Shown: piece after piece, positions 62,350 through 64,000 of the stretch
Position numbering within the stretch: position 1 is the first letter of the stretch
How the letters are laid out: each line of letters opens with the position of its first letter
Source of the DNA: Clostridia bacterium
GTDB lineage: Bacteria; Bacillota; Clostridia; Lachnospirales; Lachnospiraceae
DNA length: 64,000 nucleotides
NCBI GenBank assembly: GCA_003246295.1
Contig: QKAS01000047.1
Span: 1 to 64,000 of the forward strand
Direction of reading: 5' to 3'
Made by a program: the position numbers and the translations under genes
Notes under the pieces: model-generated
Seen by the model: the letters and a program-made list of their open reading frames with translations, nothing else
Database searches by the model: none
What the model was told of the DNA's origin: nothing

Positions 62350-64000
62350 TTATTGCTCTATGCTTTCATTACTCTCTTCTATAACTCTTTCTTCTGTATC
62401 TCTTTCTTCTGTACTTATTTCTTCTGTACTTATTTCTTCTGTATCTACAATTTCATCGTTTACGATCTGCTCACTTTCTCCATACTGCTCCATATCCTCA
62501 GCTTCTTTTGTTTCGCTTTCTGTACCTATTGGCTCGTTTTTATTATCATTGTGTTCCTGTGCTTCGACTTCCATATCAAACAAACTATTTAGTGAAGTAA
62601 GGATATTGGCAGTTTTAGTTTTAGTATTACTCATATTGATTTTTGCAGATATAATTTGACCATCAATCATTCCACAACCAGTCTCATAACCAAGCAATTC
62701 TCCCTCTGAATGACCACAAGCAAGAGAATATCCTGATAACGTTTTTACTTCTGTTGCCTTAAGCGAAGTATGCGTTGGACCTACTTCACTTGGATATTTA
62801 CTCCATTCACTATATGATGCACAATAGTAACCGCATACGCTACACCAACCTCTATATCTACGGTCTCTGTTGCCATCCTTATCTCCCCAACTATTTGTAT
62901 CTTTTATCCATCCTCCAGAACATGACGGATAGATATAAGAAATATCATACTTCGGTGTAGTGTAACATCCTCCACCACTTGAACTACTTCCAGTGTGATG
63001 ATGAATATTTGCTATGCTATAACACCCTCCGCCTTTTTCCGCTGTTCCATTGTGATAGTGATATTCATATTCCACATCGGCATTAATGCCAGCAACACTA
63101 TCAACTCCAGCTGTAAATGCAGCTGTATACAGATTTAAAATATTATTATTAATTTCACCAAAAGAAGCATCCGATATAGTATTAATCCCTTTGTCAGTCA
63201 ACGTGGATGCTAATAATGCTTTTCCGTTACTGACAGATTGAAAACAATCATTTAACTGTGCCTTCATATCGGTAATAGAATTCTTATTATCCGAAACCTG
63301 TACATTCACCTCCTGAATTGATTTAGCATTATCCGTTGCTATAGTATTTATTTTACCTATGGACTCCTGATTAATCTGTACTGCTTCTTTCAGTCCTAGA
63401 ATCCCAAGACCGTTTTGATAGATTTGTTCCTTTAAAATTGAATCCAAATTGCTGATCATATTAGTTAAATAATTACTCAGATTACCCAGAGCTACATCTG
63501 TATTATTTTTTACTTCTGTAATTGATAATTTTGTTTTATTGTTTAACGCTTCCATGCTAATACTTGTTTCATCTTTTAAATTAGCAATTGAATTATGCAC
63601 CTGTTTATTAGACTCTTCCACATTCACATTCATATCTGTAATTGTCTTATTGATATCAATTACATACTGATCCACTTCCGAACGAAGTTCTTCCAACTTT
63701 TCTGTATAGTCCTTCGTAGTATCTTTTTTAATCTCGTTAAGTAAAATATTGAATTCTTTCACAGTCTCACTTACTCTATTGTTGAATTCTTCTGAAAAGT
63801 TATCCTGCGTATTATTTAAACTTGATAATCTGGAATTCAAATAATTTATTTGATTATATAAGTCAATATCTGCCTTTTTCAGTTCTCCATTCACTGTAAT
63901 CAGAGTTACCGTTTTCTCTTCAACCGCACTTACTGCATCTTTATCTGCCTTCTTGGAAATAGAAGTTTCTAATTCATTGAACAATTTCTCAAAACCAGAA
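62350..64000 (-). CDS. Coiled-coil, His/Cys-rich surface- or tail-fibre-like protein (5' end outside window)
   Basis: At least 549 residues; the frame is open at the window edge. The first about 250 residues are coiled-coil heptads (KKADKDAVSAVEEKTVTLI, INYLNSRLSSLNNTQDN). A segment KALLASTLTDKGINTISDAS resembles a motif found near the ends of Firmicute phage-tail and adhesin proteins. Then come YEYHYHNGTAEKGGGCYSIA and IHHHTGSSSSGGGCYTTP repeats and paired cysteines (WCSVCGYYC, CGHSEGELLGYETGCG), probably zinc-binding or disulfide-linked. The tail is Glu/Thr-rich with repeats of TEEIS and TEER. Fibre or adhesin-like; secretion signals cannot be judged. Confidence 0.65.
   Translation of the reverse strand, partial: SGFEKLFNELETSISKKADKDAVSAVEEKTVTLITVNGELKKADIDLYNQINYLNSRLSSLNNTQDNFSEEFNNRVSETVKEFNILLNEIKKDTTKDYTEKLEELRSEVDQYVIDINKTITDMNVNVEESNKQVHNSIANLKDETSISMEALNNKTKLSITEVKNNTDVALGNLSNYLTNMISNLDSILKEQIYQNGLGILGLKEAVQINQESIGKINTIATDNAKSIQEVNVQVSDNKNSITDMKAQLNDCFQSVSNGKALLASTLTDKGINTISDASFGEINNNILNLYTAAFTAGVDSVAGINADVEYEYHYHNGTAEKGGGCYSIANIHHHTGSSSSGGGCYTTPKYDISYIYPSCSGGWIKDTNSWGDKDGNRDRRYRGWCSVCGYYCASYSEWSKYPSEVGPTHTSLKATEVKTLSGYSLACGHSEGELLGYETGCGMIDGQIISAKINMSNTKTKTANILTSLNSLFDMEVEAQEHNDNKNEPIGTESETKEAEDMEQYGESEQIVNDEIVDTEEISTEEISTEERDTEERVIEESNESIEQ

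Overview
The window looks like a low-GC Gram-positive gut anaerobe of the Lachnospiraceae/Clostridia type. The evidence is strong GGAGG-type ribosome binding sites, a sugar ABC operon with a DUF624/YesL protein, and a Tn1549-like integrative and conjugative element (ICE) with Maff2, PrgI, VirB4, MobC, DUF3991, DUF5688 and DUF6462 proteins. I cannot name a species. Almost everything is on the minus strand; the clear plus-strand genes are three XRE regulators, an AraC regulator and an immA fragment.

Layout. (1) 0.3-9.1 kb: a patchwork of mobile-element debris and defence-like genes: a relaxase C-terminal fragment, brxB and brxA (BREX) fragments, a HEPN-motif protein, a NERD nuclease-like protein, a small-ORF/XRE pair, the 3' scrap of a GHKL-nuclease gene, a Y-family polymerase with its divergent XRE regulator, and a truncated ImmA-like gene. 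(2) 9.2-20.75 kb: chromosomal-type genes: a divergent AraC regulator and sugar ABC transporter operon ending in a cysteine desulfurase and a GH3 glycosidase, then an acetate kinase gene with an in-frame TGA and a prolyl-tRNA synthetase gene lacking its 5' third. (3) 20.9-33.2 kb: a defence-island-like block: an unfamiliar six-gene operon (EEP-fold nuclease, 613-aa protein, TPR-like protein with a methyltransferase-like tail, PD-(D/E)XK protein, two-TM protein, RNase J-like metallo-beta-lactamase), then hsdR and hsdM with no recognisable hsdS. (4) 33.3-38.9 kb: a second copy of the small-ORF/XRE module, now with a complete GHKL-ATPase/nuclease gene sitting inside a repA gene, then RepA, ParB and ParA pieces and DUF6462. 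(5) 39.6-43.9 kb: dual-OB-like and two DUF488 genes, an AbiE toxin-antitoxin pair, and a RadC/phosphoesterase chimera. (6) 43.8-62.3 kb: the ICE transfer region (VirB4, PrgI, TrbL/VirB6-like, Maff2, VirD4 fragment, relaxase, MobC, candidate oriT, a 32-bp-periodic repeat array, toprim protein, RadC, DUF5688). It is interrupted at 47.9-54.1 kb by a nested mobilizable element with VapE, CHC2 primase, MobV relaxase, an lnu(C)-like lincosamide resistance gene and the C-terminal half of a large serine recombinase. (7) 62.35 kb to the end: the 3' part of a long coiled-coil, His/Cys-rich protein.

How it fits together. The transfer region has the right genes in the right order, but VirB4, VirD4, ParA and the recombinase are each cut at one end, so the ICE is probably no longer autonomous. 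It carries layered defence and conflict genes (BREX remnant, HEPN/NERD, type I R-M, GHKL-nuclease, AbiE, DUF488/OB, and the six-gene operon). The best candidates for something undescribed are the six-gene operon at 20.96-27.4 kb, the duplicated XRE/GHKL-nuclease module, and the palindromic repeat array at 59.19-59.40 kb. All family assignments come from reading motifs by eye, without database searches.
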